From positions 355,674-419,673 of the forward strand of contig LUYM01000006.1 of the NCBI GenBank assembly GCA_001603275.1: a stretch of DNA of 64,000 bases, read 5' to 3'. Positions 49,890-58,809 of this stretch are shown in pieces. Under the pieces are notes generated by a model. That model saw only the letters and a program-made list of their open reading frames with translations. It did not search any database and was not told where the DNA came from. How positions within the stretch are numbered: the stretch's first letter is position 1; every line of letters starts with the position of its first letter. The position numbers and the translations under genes were made by a program. The stretch is from Actinomycetales bacterium Actino_02 (GTDB taxonomy: Bacteria > Actinomycetota > Actinomycetes > Propionibacteriales > Propionibacteriaceae).

Positions 49890-49951
49890 ATGACGTTCCG
49901 CTGACGCCAGTGACCCGGCAGGTAGCATCAGAGCGCGCAGGAAGGTGGGAG

Positions 49952-50623
49952 ATGCGGGTCGTTCGCGGTGCAGTCGGGCTGCTCGGAGAGCTGCTGGTCA
50001 CGCTCGGTGTGGTGCTGCTGCTGTTCGTCGGCTGGCAACTGTGGTGGACCGACGTGGTCTCCGACGCCGACGCCGCTCAGGTGGTGGCCACCATCGAGCA
50101 GCAGTTGGACACGCCGGGCTCCGACTTCGTCCAGCCCGGCAAGGCCAAACTCGGCGATGCTTATGCGATCGTCCGGATTCCCCGTTTCGGGGCCGACTAT
50201 GCGCGTCCGCTGTACCAGGGGACCACCCGAGAGGTGTTGCAGCGCGGCATCGGTCACTATGTCGACACGGCGATGCCGGGCGAGATCGGCAACTTCGCGA
50301 TGGCCGGCCATCGCACCACCTACGGCAAGCCGTTCAATCGCGTCGCCGAACTCCGCGACGGCGACGTGGTTCTGGTCGAGACCAAGGACAGCTACTTCGT
50401 CTATCGGGTGACCGGGCATCAGATCGTCCCGCCCACTCAGACGTCGGTTCTGCTCCCGGTGCCCGATCAGCCGGGGGTCGAGCCAACGGCGGCCACGCTG
50501 ACGATGACCAGCTGTCATCCGGAGTACTCCGCGCGAGAGCGATTCGTGGTGCACGCCACCCTGGATGCCACCTATCCGCGGTCCGGCGGCGTGCCGGCGC
50601 AGGTGTTGGAGGTGCAGTCCTGA
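49952..50623 (+). CDS. Class E sortase
   Basis: A 223-residue membrane transpeptidase that anchors surface proteins to peptidoglycan. One N-terminal helix (about 8-30) precedes the sortase barrel. The catalytic triad is His120 in AMAGHRTTYGKPF, Cys188 in TLTMTSCHPEYSARERF, and an arginine (195 or 197) in the same segment. Class E enzymes of high-GC actinobacteria recognise LAxTG. No protein in this window carries such a signal, so substrates are elsewhere. The ATG at 49952 follows AAGGTG; an upstream GTG at 49910 is less likely. Confidence 0.9.
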   Translation: MRVVRGAVGLLGELLVTLGVVLLLFVGWQLWWTDVVSDADAAQVVATIEQQLDTPGSDFVQPGKAKLGDAYAIVRIPRFGADYARPLYQGTTREVLQRGIGHYVDTAMPGEIGNFAMAGHRTTYGKPFNRVAELRDGDVVLVETKDSYFVYRVTGHQIVPPTQTSVLLPVPDQPGVEPTAATLTMTSCHPEYSARERFVVHATLDATYPRSGGVPAQVLEVQS

Positions 50624-50787
50624 TGTATGCGCTGTTGTGGCGGATCCTGCCCGGGCCGAGCGTGGTGAAGGTGCTCGAGCTGATCGTTCTGGCGGCGATC
50701 GTGGTGGCCGTGCTGTTCACCTGGGTGTTTCCTGCGGTCGCACCGCTGATGCCGTTCAACGCCAACACCGTCGGCCAGGACGGCTGA
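50623..50787 (+). CDS. Small membrane protein next to sortase
   Basis: A 54-residue protein with one transmembrane helix (VLELIVLAAIVVAVLFTWVFP, about 17-37) and a short hydrophilic tail. Its ATG overlaps the sortase stop (TGATG), so it is translationally coupled to it. Comparable short helices follow class E sortase genes in other actinobacteria; function is unknown. A partner or stabiliser of the sortase is a reasonable guess. Confidence 0.7.
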   Translation: MYALLWRILPGPSVVKVLELIVLAAIVVAVLFTWVFPAVAPLMPFNANTVGQDG

Positions 50788-50796
50788 GGAGTCGGC

Positions 50797-51690
50797 ATGG
50801 CTCGGCTCGTGGTGGCGATCACCACCTTCCGTCGTCCGGAGTTGCTGGGCGCTCTGGTGCCGGCGGTTCTTGCTCAGCTGGACGAGGTGGGCGGCGAGCT
50901 GATCGTGGTCGACAACGACCCCGACGCCACCGGTCGTGACGCCGCTCTGAGCACCGGCGATCCGCGTGTTCACTACGTGGTCGAGTCCCGCCCAGGCATT
51001 GTGGCGGCGCGAAATCGGGCTCTGGCCGAGGCCTCCGAGTTCGACCTGCTGGCCTTCATCGACGACGACGAGGTGCCCCGGGACGGCTGGCTGGCCCAGC
51101 TGGTCGCCACGGCGGCCAGCACCGGAGCCGCCGGCGTGAGCGGCCAGGTCTGCTCGCTGCCGCAGGGGCCGGTGCCGGAGTGGGTGGCAGCCAGTGGAGT
51201 GCTGGCGCCACGACATCCCGAGCTGCGCACCGGGGACGTGATGGCTCGGGCCGCCAGCGGCAGCCTGTTGCTGGACCTGCGCCAGGTGCGTCCCCTCGGC
51301 CTCACCTTTGACGAGCGTTTCGGACGCACCGGTGGCGAGGACTCCTACTTCACCGGACGGCTCACCCAGCTCGGCGGACGGATCGTGTGGTGCGCCGAAG
51401 CTATCGCCGACGAGCTGGTCCCGGCCTCGCGACTCACCAGGGAGTACCAGCTGCGGCTTGCCGCCGTCCGGGCCAACTCCACGGTCCGGGTGCGGGTGGC
51501 GCTGGCCGCAGGCCCGCTGCAGCGAGCCCGGCTGCGCGGCTACTGGGCGCTGATCGGGCTGCGTGAATGGCTGGCCGGGTTCGGTCCGGCCGGTGACCTG
51601 GCCACCCGGGCCCGTCGGGAATTGCGGGCTGCGGCCGGACGGGGCGTGTTGCGTGGCGTGTCCGGACGCTCCTGGAGTCACTACGGCTGA
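50797..51690 (+). CDS. GT2 family glycosyltransferase
   Basis: A 297-residue GT-A enzyme: VVAITTFRRPELLGAL, LIVVDNDPDA, PGIVAARNRALAEA, and the donor motif FIDDDEVPRDGW. It shares architecture and an arginine-rich tail with the GT2 at 21501, clearly a paralogue. GAGGAG lies about 7 nt before its ATG, and it begins 9 bp after the small sortase-linked gene, so it may be in that operon. The acceptor is unknown. Confidence 0.85.
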   Translation: MARLVVAITTFRRPELLGALVPAVLAQLDEVGGELIVVDNDPDATGRDAALSTGDPRVHYVVESRPGIVAARNRALAEASEFDLLAFIDDDEVPRDGWLAQLVATAASTGAAGVSGQVCSLPQGPVPEWVAASGVLAPRHPELRTGDVMARAASGSLLLDLRQVRPLGLTFDERFGRTGGEDSYFTGRLTQLGGRIVWCAEAIADELVPASRLTREYQLRLAAVRANSTVRVRVALAAGPLQRARLRGYWALIGLREWLAGFGPAGDLATRARRELRAAAGRGVLRGVSGRSWSHYG

Positions 51691-51693
51691 GGC

Positions 51694-51975
51694 TCAGTTC
51701 GCGCTGAATCCGATGCGGCCGGGGATCGGCTCGGGCCAGCTCAACTCGTAGTCGTCGACCCAGCCGGGACGTCCGGTGGTCGGTGGCTGCTCGATGGTGA
51801 ATCGCAGCATCCGCCGGACCGCGTCCGGTTCACCCTGGGCGATGATCTCGACGCTGCCGTCCGGCAGATTGCGCACTTTTCCGGCCAGGCCGAGGGCGCG
51901 GGCAGTGTTCTGCGCCCACCAGCGGAAGCCGACGCCCTGAACCCGCCCGGTGACGACGATCCGGACCGCGAGCAT
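51694..51975 (-). CDS. acyP: Acylphosphatase
   Basis: A 93-residue enzyme that hydrolyses carboxyl-phosphate bonds. The phosphate-binding loop [11 protein letters not shown] carries the catalytic arginine and [12 protein letters not shown] the catalytic asparagine. The ATG at 51975 starts [10 protein letters not shown], the normal N-terminus; the longer frame upstream overlaps the divergent phosphoribosyltransferase gene and is a shadow. Confidence 0.92.
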   Translation of the reverse strand: MLAVRIVVTGRVQGVGFRWWAQNTARALGLAGKVRNLPDGSVEIIAQGEPDAVRRMLRFTIEQPPTTGRPGWVDDYELSWPEPIPGRIGFSAN

Positions 51976-52045
51976 GGGGCCATCTTGGCCGTCCGGGGTG
52001 ACGGCGTCCACCGCGAGCCGGTGGCGAATAGTGCAGTATGTGCGC

Positions 52046-52537
52046 ATGAGTGAATCGGTCCGGGAAGTTCTGAGCTGGGAGGCCTTCGGTGTGGCCGCCC
52101 GCGAGTTGGCCAAGCAGGTCGTCGATTCGGGCTTCCAGCCCGATCTGATCCTCTCGATCACCCGCGGCGGGATGCTCCCGGCCGGCGCCATGAGCTACGC
52201 GATGGGCATCAAGAACCTGCACATCATCAACGTCGAGTTCTACACCGGCGTCGACTCCCGGCTGCCGCTGCCTGTGCTGCTGCCGCCGGTTCCGGCCGCC
52301 GTCGACCTGTCCGGCCAGAAGGTGCTGATCATCGATGACGTGGCCGACACCGGCGAGACCCTGAAGATGGTCCGCGACTTCTGTGCAGCCCACGTCGCCG
52401 AGACCCGCACCGCCGTGCTCTACGAGAAGTCGCAGTCGGTGGTGAAGTGCGACTACGTCTGGAAGCGCACCGACGAGTGGATCTCGTTCCCGTGGTCGAG
52501 CGAACCGCCGCTGGTGGGCAAATCCACCGACAACTGA
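52046..52537 (+). CDS. Phosphoribosyltransferase (hypoxanthine/xanthine type)
   Basis: A 163-residue type I PRTase. The PRPP-binding motif is [15 protein letters not shown] (about 95-109), and the N-terminal [18 protein letters not shown] loop and the C-terminal WISFPWS fit the COG2236 group of purine-salvage-like enzymes. The ATG at 52046 is used; an upstream frame to 51950 lies in the acylphosphatase promoter. Exact base specificity cannot be read from sequence. Confidence 0.85.
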   Translation: MSESVREVLSWEAFGVAARELAKQVVDSGFQPDLILSITRGGMLPAGAMSYAMGIKNLHIINVEFYTGVDSRLPLPVLLPPVPAAVDLSGQKVLIIDDVADTGETLKMVRDFCAAHVAETRTAVLYEKSQSVVKCDYVWKRTDEWISFPWSSEPPLVGKSTDN

Positions 52538-52645
52538 GCTGCAGGCAGCGGTTTCCGCATCGCTGGCTACGTAGGACTGGGCAAATCGTAACCTGATCGA
52601 CAAACGGCGGCGGTAGTTTGAAGACCTCTTGGCGAAGGGGTTTTC

Positions 52646-54040
52646 ATGGACCAGACGGTTTTCGAACGAAACCGTCCTGCGGCGGCTGTCGTCACCGAAG
52701 CTCTGCGCGGATCCCGCGCCGCGGTGTTCTGGCTGGACGGCCTGCCGCGACCTGAACACGCGGTGCTGATCGGCCAGCAGCGCGCCGATCTGGTCGTGGT
52801 CGGTGGCGGCTACACCGGGCTGTGGACCGCGGTCCGGGCCAAGGAGCGCGATCCGCAGCGGCGAGTGATCGTCCTCGAAGCCCACGAGTTCGGCTGGGCG
52901 GCATCGGGCCGCAACGGGGGATTCTGCTCGGCCAGCATCACCCATGGAGAAGAGAACGGACGGCGCCGCTGGCCCGACGAGTTCGACACGCTCGTCCGCC
53001 TGGGGGAGGAGAACCTCACTCAGATCGAGGAGACCATCTCCCGCTACGCGATGGCGGCCGAGTTCGAGCGCACCGGCGAGCTGTCGGTGGCCATCGAACC
53101 GCACCAGGTCGAGTGGCTGGAGCCGGACGTCGACGGCTTCCTGGACGCCGACGCGATCCGGGCCGAGGTGAACTCGCCGACCTATCTGGCCGGCCGCTGG
53201 GATCGCACCGGGACGGCATTGGTGAACCCGGCTCGGCTCGCCCTCGAGCTGGCCCGGGTGGCCGCCGAGTTGGGAGTGGAGCTCTACGAGCACTCCGCGG
53301 TGACCGGCATCGATCGCGGACCGCAGCTGCGGGTGCGCACCGAACGCGGCTGGGTGCGGGCCGGTCAGGTGGCGCTGGCCACCAATGTGTTCCCCTCCTT
53401 GCTCAAGCGCAACCGGCTGATGACGGTCCCGGTGTACGACTATGCGCTGGTCACCGAACCGCTGACCGATGCCCAGTGGGCCGAGATCGGCTGGCGGAAC
53501 CGGCAGGGTCTGGCCGATCTGGCCAACCAGTTCCACTACTACCGGGTCACCGGCGATGGCCGGATCCTGTTCGGTGGCTACGACGCGATCCGGCAGCGCA
53601 GCGTCGACGCCGTCCATGAGGATCGTCCAGCTACCTTCCGCCGGCTGGCCGAACACTTCTTCACCACCTTCCCGCAGCTGGGAGGGCTGCAGTTCAGCCA
53701 TCGCTGGGCCGGTGCCATCGACACGTCCACCCAGTTCTGCGCGTTCTACGGCCTGGCCGGCGCCGGACGGATCGGCTACGCGGCCGGTTTCACCGGACTC
53801 GGCGTGGGCGCGGCGCGGTTCGCCGCGGACGTGGTCTTGGATCTGCTGGGCGGGGAGAAGACCGAGCGGACCGAACTGGAGATGGTGCGGCGGCGTCCGC
53901 TGCCCTTCCCGCCGGACCCGTTCGCCGCGGCTGGGGTGGCCGCCACCAAGTGGTCCTTGGATCGCGCCGATCACCACCAGGGCAGGCGCAATCTGCTGCT
54001 CAAGACCCTGGATGCCGTCGGGCTCGGGTTCGACTCGTGA
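52646..54040 (+). CDS. FAD-dependent amine oxidoreductase (PuuB/DAO-like)
   Basis: A 464-residue flavoenzyme. FAD motif DLVVVGGGYTGLWTAVRAKERDP near 50 is followed by GWAASGRNGGFC and the C-terminal GRIGYAAGFTGLGVGAARFAADVVLDLL, typical of DadA/PuuB-type oxidases that deaminate gamma-glutamylputrescine or similar amines. GAAGGGG lies 6 nt before the ATG. It is first in a tightly overlapping operon with a cupin, two aldehyde dehydrogenases and an aminotransferase, pointing to amine or polyamine breakdown. Confidence 0.85.
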   Translation: MDQTVFERNRPAAAVVTEALRGSRAAVFWLDGLPRPEHAVLIGQQRADLVVVGGGYTGLWTAVRAKERDPQRRVIVLEAHEFGWAASGRNGGFCSASITHGEENGRRRWPDEFDTLVRLGEENLTQIEETISRYAMAAEFERTGELSVAIEPHQVEWLEPDVDGFLDADAIRAEVNSPTYLAGRWDRTGTALVNPARLALELARVAAELGVELYEHSAVTGIDRGPQLRVRTERGWVRAGQVALATNVFPSLLKRNRLMTVPVYDYALVTEPLTDAQWAEIGWRNRQGLADLANQFHYYRVTGDGRILFGGYDAIRQRSVDAVHEDRPATFRRLAEHFFTTFPQLGGLQFSHRWAGAIDTSTQFCAFYGLAGAGRIGYAAGFTGLGVGAARFAADVVLDLLGGEKTERTELEMVRRRPLPFPPDPFAAAGVAATKWSLDRADHHQGRRNLLLKTLDAVGLGFDS

Positions 54041-54387
54041 ACCCCGCACTGTTGGCCGACGCGCTGAGCGTCCCCGTCCTGCACGAGCCGTTCGCCGCCG
54101 AGCAGGTGGTGACCGGAGCCCCCACCTCAGGCTGGCTGCGGCTGTCCGGCATCGACGGCATCGAGGTGGGCATCTGGGAGATGACTCCCGGCACGATCAG
54201 CGACGTCGAGGCCGACGAAGTGCTGTGTGTGCTGGCCGGACGGGCGCTGGTCGAGTTCCTCGATCCGCCGGCCGCTCCGATTGAGCTTCGCCCCGGCAGC
54301 CTGGTTCGACTCCAGGATGGTTGGCGAACCCGCTGGACGGTCACCGAAACCGTCCGCAAGATTGCAGTAACCCGAGAGGAAGCCTGA
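54037..54387 (+). CDS. Cupin_3-domain protein
   Basis: A 116-residue single-cupin protein (GIWEMTPGTISDVEADEVLCVLAGRALVEFLD then LRPGSLVRLQDGWRTRWTV), of the DUF861/EutQ-like group. The GTG at 54037 overlaps the oxidase stop (GTGA). Such small cupins often accompany amine oxidases and may bind a product or metal; no reaction is established. Confidence 0.82.
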   Translation: MNPALLADALSVPVLHEPFAAEQVVTGAPTSGWLRLSGIDGIEVGIWEMTPGTISDVEADEVLCVLAGRALVEFLDPPAAPIELRPGSLVRLQDGWRTRWTVTETVRKIAVTREEA

Positions 54388-55868
54388 TGGAAATCCCACA
54401 TCTGATCGCAGGACGAGAGGTCACCGGAGACCTGCGCGGCGGTCCGATCTTCAATCCGGCCACTGGCGAGCAGATCGCCTCGGTGGGCTTCGCCGATGCT
54501 GCCCGGGTGCAGGAGGCGATCGCGGCGGCTTCGGCGGCGCTGCCCGGCTGGCGGGCCACCGGACTGATCAAGCGGGCCGACGTGTTCTTCCGGCTGCGTC
54601 AGTTGCTGGTGGAGCGCTCGCCGGAGCTGGCTGCCATCATCACCACCGAGCACGGCAAGGTGTTCTCCGACGCCCTGGGCGAGATCAGCCGTGGCATCGA
54701 GAATGTCGAGTTCGCTGCCGGCCTGGTGCATCTGCTGAAGGGTGACTACTCCGAGCAGGTCGCCCGCGGCGTGGACGTCCACTCGATCAAGCAGCCGGTC
54801 GGCGTGGTGGCCTGCATCACCCCGTTCAACTTCCCGATCATGGTCCCGCTGTGGATGACCGCCTCGGCGATCGCCTGCGGCAACACCGTGGTGCTCAAGC
54901 CCAGCGAGAAGGACCCGTCGGCTTCGGTGTTCCTGGCCCGGCTGTTCGCCGAGGCCGGTCTGCCCGACGGTGTGCTGAATGTCGTCCATGGCGACGCTGA
55001 GGCGGTGAACGCCTTGCTGGACGCTCCCGAGGTGAAGGCGGTCAGCTTCGTCGGCTCGACCCCGATCGCCAAGGCCATCTACGCCCGCGGCACTGCCAAC
55101 GGCAAGCGGGTGCAGGCCCTGGGCGGCGCCAAGAACCACATGATCGTGATGCCCGATGCCGACCTGGACGCGGCCGCCGACGCCGCCGTCTCGGCCGCCT
55201 ACGGTGCCGCCGGTGAGCGGTGCATGGCGATCTCGGTTCTCGTCCCGGTCGGCGAGGCCGTGGCGGACGCGCTGCTGCCCAAGATCGCCGAGCGGATGGC
55301 CAAGCTGAGGATCGGTGACGGCACCGACCCGGCCACCGAGATGGGGCCGCTGATCACCGCTGCCCACCGCGACAAGGTGGCCGGCTATGTCACCGGCGCC
55401 GCCGCGGAGGGTGCCGAGGTGGTCGTGGACGGCACCGCGACCAGCTTTGATGCCGGCTACTTCATCGGAACCAGCCTCGTCGACAAGGTCACGCCCGGAA
55501 TGCGGATCTACGACGACGAGATCTTCGGGCCGGTGCTGGCGGTAGTCCGAGTGAACAGCTACGACGAGGCGGTGGCCCTCGTCAACGCCAACCCGTACGC
55601 CAACGGCACCGCGATCTTCACCCGCGACGGCGGCACCGCGAAGGCCTTCGAGTTCGACATCGAGGTGGGCATGGTCGGCATCAATGTGCCGATCCCAGTG
55701 CCGGTCGGCGCTTTCTCGTTCGGCGGCTGGCGCAACTCGCTGTTTGGCGACTCGCACATCTATGGCCCCGAGTCGATCCACTTCTACACGCGCAGCAAGG
55801 TGATCACCTCCCGCTGGCCCGACCCGAGCGAGTCCCAGGTGAACCTGGGCTTCCCCTCCAACCACTGA
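54387..55868 (+). CDS. mmsA: Methylmalonate-semialdehyde dehydrogenase-like (CoA-acylating)
   Basis: A 493-residue aldehyde dehydrogenase. The N-terminal IPHLIAGREVTGDLRGGPIFNPATG, the ITPFNFPIMVPLWM segment, KPSEKDPSAS and the catalytic GAAGERCMAIS are the MmsA pattern. It oxidises malonate or methylmalonate semialdehyde to acetyl- or propionyl-CoA, fitting beta-alanine or beta-aminoisobutyrate from the neighbouring aminotransferase. The ATG overlaps the cupin stop (TGATG). Confidence 0.9.
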   Translation: MEIPHLIAGREVTGDLRGGPIFNPATGEQIASVGFADAARVQEAIAAASAALPGWRATGLIKRADVFFRLRQLLVERSPELAAIITTEHGKVFSDALGEISRGIENVEFAAGLVHLLKGDYSEQVARGVDVHSIKQPVGVVACITPFNFPIMVPLWMTASAIACGNTVVLKPSEKDPSASVFLARLFAEAGLPDGVLNVVHGDAEAVNALLDAPEVKAVSFVGSTPIAKAIYARGTANGKRVQALGGAKNHMIVMPDADLDAAADAAVSAAYGAAGERCMAISVLVPVGEAVADALLPKIAERMAKLRIGDGTDPATEMGPLITAAHRDKVAGYVTGAAAEGAEVVVDGTATSFDAGYFIGTSLVDKVTPGMRIYDDEIFGPVLAVVRVNSYDEAVALVNANPYANGTAIFTRDGGTAKAFEFDIEVGMVGINVPIPVPVGAFSFGGWRNSLFGDSHIYGPESIHFYTRSKVITSRWPDPSESQVNLGFPSNH

Positions 55869-55877
55869 GGATTTGTC

Positions 55878-57263
55878 ATGACGTATCTGAACCTGGCCGG
55901 TGAGGCCACCCCGCTTCCCGATCCGGACGCGGAGGCTGTCGTCCGGGCCAACGACCGGGCCCACGTGTTCCACTCCTGGAGCGCCCAGGGCTCGCTGGCC
56001 CCGCTGCCGGTGGCCGGTGGGCTGGGGGCGAGCTTCTGGGACTACTCCGGCAAGAGCTACCTCGACTTCGGCTCCCAGCTGGTGAACCTGAACCTGGGTC
56101 ATCAGCATCCGGATCTGATCGCCTCGCTGCACCGGCAGGCCGACCGGCTGGCCACGATCCAGCCGGCCATGGCCAATGACGTCCGCTCCGAACTGGCCCG
56201 GCTGCTGGTCGAGGTGGTCGGTGAGCCCTTCGCCAAGGTCTTCTTCACCAACGCCGGCGCCGACGCCAACGAGTACGCCGTCCGGCTGGCCCGGCACTCC
56301 ACCGGACGCAACAAGGTGCTGTCCACCTACCGCAGCTACCACGGCGGAATGGGCACCCCGATCGGGCTGACCGGCGATCCCCGGCGTTGGGCCAACGAGG
56401 CCGCCGCTAGCGGCGTCGTCCACTTCTTCGGGCCCTACCCGTACCGCTCGCCGTTCCACTCCGACAGCCCCGAGCAGGAGACCGCGCGGGCCCTGGAGCA
56501 TCTGGAGAGCGTGATCGTCCTTGAGGGTGCGAACACGATCGCTGCGATCATCCTGGAGACCATCGTCGGCACCAACGGGATTCTGGTGCCGCCGCCGGGC
56601 TACCTGGCCGGCGTCCGCGAGCTGTGCGACAAGTACGGCATCGTCTACATCGCCGACGAGGTGATGGCCGGCTTCGGCCGGACCGGTGAGTGGTTCGGCT
56701 TCCAAGGCTTCGGCGTCCAGCCCGACCTGGTCACCTTCGCCAAGGGCGTCAACTCCGGCTACGTCCCGCTCGGTGGCGTGATCATCTCGGCCAAAATCGC
56801 CGAGTTCTTCAATGACAAGGTGTTCTACGGCGGTCTGACCTACTCCGGGCACCCGCTGGCCTGCGCGCTGGGGGTCACCACCTTCGAGGTGTTCCGCCGC
56901 GATCACATCCTCGAGCACGTCCGCGACCTGTCGGAGAACGTGATTGCGCCGCGGCTGGACGGCTGGCTGGAGACCCACCCGTCGATCGGCGAGGTCCGTG
57001 GCCGGGGTCTGTTCTGGGCGATCGAACTGGTGAAGGATCGAGGCACCCGCGAACCGCTGGTCCCGTTCAACCCGACTGCCGCGCAGAATGCCCCGATGGC
57101 CGCCTTCGCCGCCGCCTGCAAGGAGGACGGCGTCTGGCCGTTCACCCACTACAACCGGACTCACATCGCACCACCACTGGTGATCACGAAGGACGAACTG
57201 AACCGCGGCCTCGACGTGATCGACAAGGCCCTGACAATCACCGACCAAGCGATTGGAGCATGA
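55878..57263 (+). CDS. Class III (omega-) aminotransferase
   Basis: A 461-residue PLP enzyme. HVFHSWSAQGSL near residue 30 and the SYHGGMGTPIGLTGD segment lie in the substrate channel. IADEVMAGFGRTGEWFG holds the PLP-binding Asp, and LVTFAKGVNSGYVPLGGV carries the Schiff-base lysine. It resembles the beta-alanine/taurine:pyruvate group. It starts 9 bp after mmsA, whose substrate (a semialdehyde) it would produce. Confidence 0.9.
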   Translation: MTYLNLAGEATPLPDPDAEAVVRANDRAHVFHSWSAQGSLAPLPVAGGLGASFWDYSGKSYLDFGSQLVNLNLGHQHPDLIASLHRQADRLATIQPAMANDVRSELARLLVEVVGEPFAKVFFTNAGADANEYAVRLARHSTGRNKVLSTYRSYHGGMGTPIGLTGDPRRWANEAAASGVVHFFGPYPYRSPFHSDSPEQETARALEHLESVIVLEGANTIAAIILETIVGTNGILVPPPGYLAGVRELCDKYGIVYIADEVMAGFGRTGEWFGFQGFGVQPDLVTFAKGVNSGYVPLGGVIISAKIAEFFNDKVFYGGLTYSGHPLACALGVTTFEVFRRDHILEHVRDLSENVIAPRLDGWLETHPSIGEVRGRGLFWAIELVKDRGTREPLVPFNPTAAQNAPMAAFAAACKEDGVWPFTHYNRTHIAPPLVITKDELNRGLDVIDKALTITDQAIGA

Positions 57264-58630
57264 TGAGCACGTACGCCGTCACCAACCCGGCCACTGGCGA
57301 GAAGCTGGCCGAGTACCCGCAGATCAGCGACGCCGACCTGGTTGCCGCGATCGGACGAGCAGATGCCGCCACCCGCGGCTGGGGTCGCAGCACCTCGGTG
57401 GACGAGCGCGCCGCGCTGGTCACCCGGATCGGTGATCTGCACGCCGAGCGCCGCGATGAGCTGGCCGCCGCGCTGGTCTCCGAGATGGGCAAGCCGCTGG
57501 CCCAGGCCTATGGCGAGGTGGACTTCGCGGCCGACATCTACCGCTACCACGCCGAGATCGCCGCCGCCGAGCTGGCCGACGAGCCGATCGAGCTGCGCGC
57601 CGGCACCGGCTCGGCGCTGATCCGCTGCGCGCCGCTGGGGGTGATCCTCGGCGTGATGCCGTGGAACTTCCCCTTCTACCAGGTGGCCCGCTTCGCCGGC
57701 CCGAACCTGGCCGCGGGCAACTCGGTGATGCTGAAGCCGGCTTCCCAGTGCCCCAAGACCGCCCAGCTGATCGCCCAGATCTACGTCGACGCCGGGGCGC
57801 CGGCAGGTGCCTTCGAGCTGATCTTCGCCAACTCGTCCCAGATCGCCGACGCGATCGCCGACCCGCGGGTGGCCGGGGTCTCGCTGACCGGCTCGGAGAA
57901 GGCTGGGGCTGCGGTGGCCGAGCAGGCCGGACGGCACCTGAAGAAGGTCGTCCTCGAGCTCGGCGGCACCGACCCGTTCGTGGTGCTGTCCACCGAAGAC
58001 CTGGACGCCGTGGTGGCCGACTTGGTCGCCGGGCGCCTGGACAACTCCGGTCAGTCCTGCAACGCCCCCAAGCGGGCCGTTGTGGTCGCCGACTTGTACG
58101 ACGAGTTCGTCGAGAAGCTGGTTGCGGCGATGGCTGCGGTGTCGGCCACCGACCCGATGAGTGAGGGTTGCGAGCTCGGCCCGGTCTCCTCTCTCGGTGC
58201 GGCCGAGTTCCTGGACGAGCAGGTGCAGCGGGCCATTGCCGCCGGTGGCGAGCTGCTGCTGGGCGGTACCCGCGAGGGTGCCTTCTTCGCCCCGACCGTG
58301 ATCGCCAACATCCCGCGGGATTCGGCGGCCTACCGCGAGGAGCTGTTCGGCCCCGTCGCACTGGTCTACAAGGTGGCCGACGAGGCTGAGGCGATCGAGG
58401 TGGCCAACGACACCCCGTTCGGCCTGGGCTCCTACCTGTACTCCACCGATCCCGAGCAGGTGCAGCGGGTGGCCAACGCGATCGACGCCGGCATGGTGTT
58501 CGTGAACTGCGTCCTGGCCGACGGGGTGGAGCTGCCCTTCGGCGGCGTGAAGCGTTCCGGTTTCGGCCGCGAGATGGGACGCCTGGGCGCCACCGAGTTC
58601 GTCAACAAGAAGCTGATCCGGATCGTCTAG
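57263..58630 (+). CDS. NAD(P)-dependent succinate-semialdehyde dehydrogenase-like
   Basis: A 455-residue ALDH. VMPWNFPFYQVARFAGPNL, LELGGTDPFVVL (catalytic Glu) and DNSGQSCNAPKRAVV (catalytic Cys) are the SSADH pattern, ending FGGVKRSGFGREMG. It would convert succinate semialdehyde to succinate, closing a gamma-aminobutyrate-type route. Of two adjacent ATGs, 57263 is preferred because GGAG lies 4 nt upstream; the other, 57260, overlaps the aminotransferase stop. It is last in the operon and is followed by the repeat cluster. Confidence 0.88.
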   Translation: MSTYAVTNPATGEKLAEYPQISDADLVAAIGRADAATRGWGRSTSVDERAALVTRIGDLHAERRDELAAALVSEMGKPLAQAYGEVDFAADIYRYHAEIAAAELADEPIELRAGTGSALIRCAPLGVILGVMPWNFPFYQVARFAGPNLAAGNSVMLKPASQCPKTAQLIAQIYVDAGAPAGAFELIFANSSQIADAIADPRVAGVSLTGSEKAGAAVAEQAGRHLKKVVLELGGTDPFVVLSTEDLDAVVADLVAGRLDNSGQSCNAPKRAVVVADLYDEFVEKLVAAMAAVSATDPMSEGCELGPVSSLGAAEFLDEQVQRAIAAGGELLLGGTREGAFFAPTVIANIPRDSAAYREELFGPVALVYKVADEAEAIEVANDTPFGLGSYLYSTDPEQVQRVANAIDAGMVFVNCVLADGVELPFGGVKRSGFGREMGRLGATEFVNKKLIRIV

Positions 58631-58631
58631 G

Positions 58632-58805
58632 CCCGGACGCCGGGGACGGTTCCATTACCGTCCACCCTTGTCTTGTCCCGGACGCCGGGGACGGTTCCAT
58701 TACCGTCCACCCTCGTCGCAGAGGTTTCCCAGCGGCGGTGGACGGTAATTGGAACCGTCCCCGCCAATTGCGCTGGCTAGGCCGGACGGTAATGGAACCG
58801 TCCCC
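58632..58805. repeat. Two direct and two inverted copies of the palindromic repeat
   Basis: Copies of the core GGACGGTTCCATTACCGTCC lie at 58644-58663 and 58689-58708 (45-bp period, with CCCGGACGCC before and CACCCTTGTC or a close variant after). Inverted copies (GGACGGTAAT..GGAACCGTCCCC) lie at 58740-58762 and 58784-58805. They fill the gap between the convergent dehydrogenase and MFS genes, so either transcript would read into a hairpin. Confidence 0.92.
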
Positions 58806-58809
58806 GCAG

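Noticed and set aside
49910-49951. Upstream GTG start for the sortase
   Set aside because: It adds 14 polar residues before the signal-anchor helix and lacks a ribosome site, while AAGGTG precedes the ATG at 49952.
54000-57248. 1,082-codon minus-strand frame opposite the amine operon
   Set aside because: It spans three well-supported genes on the other strand and has no family motifs.
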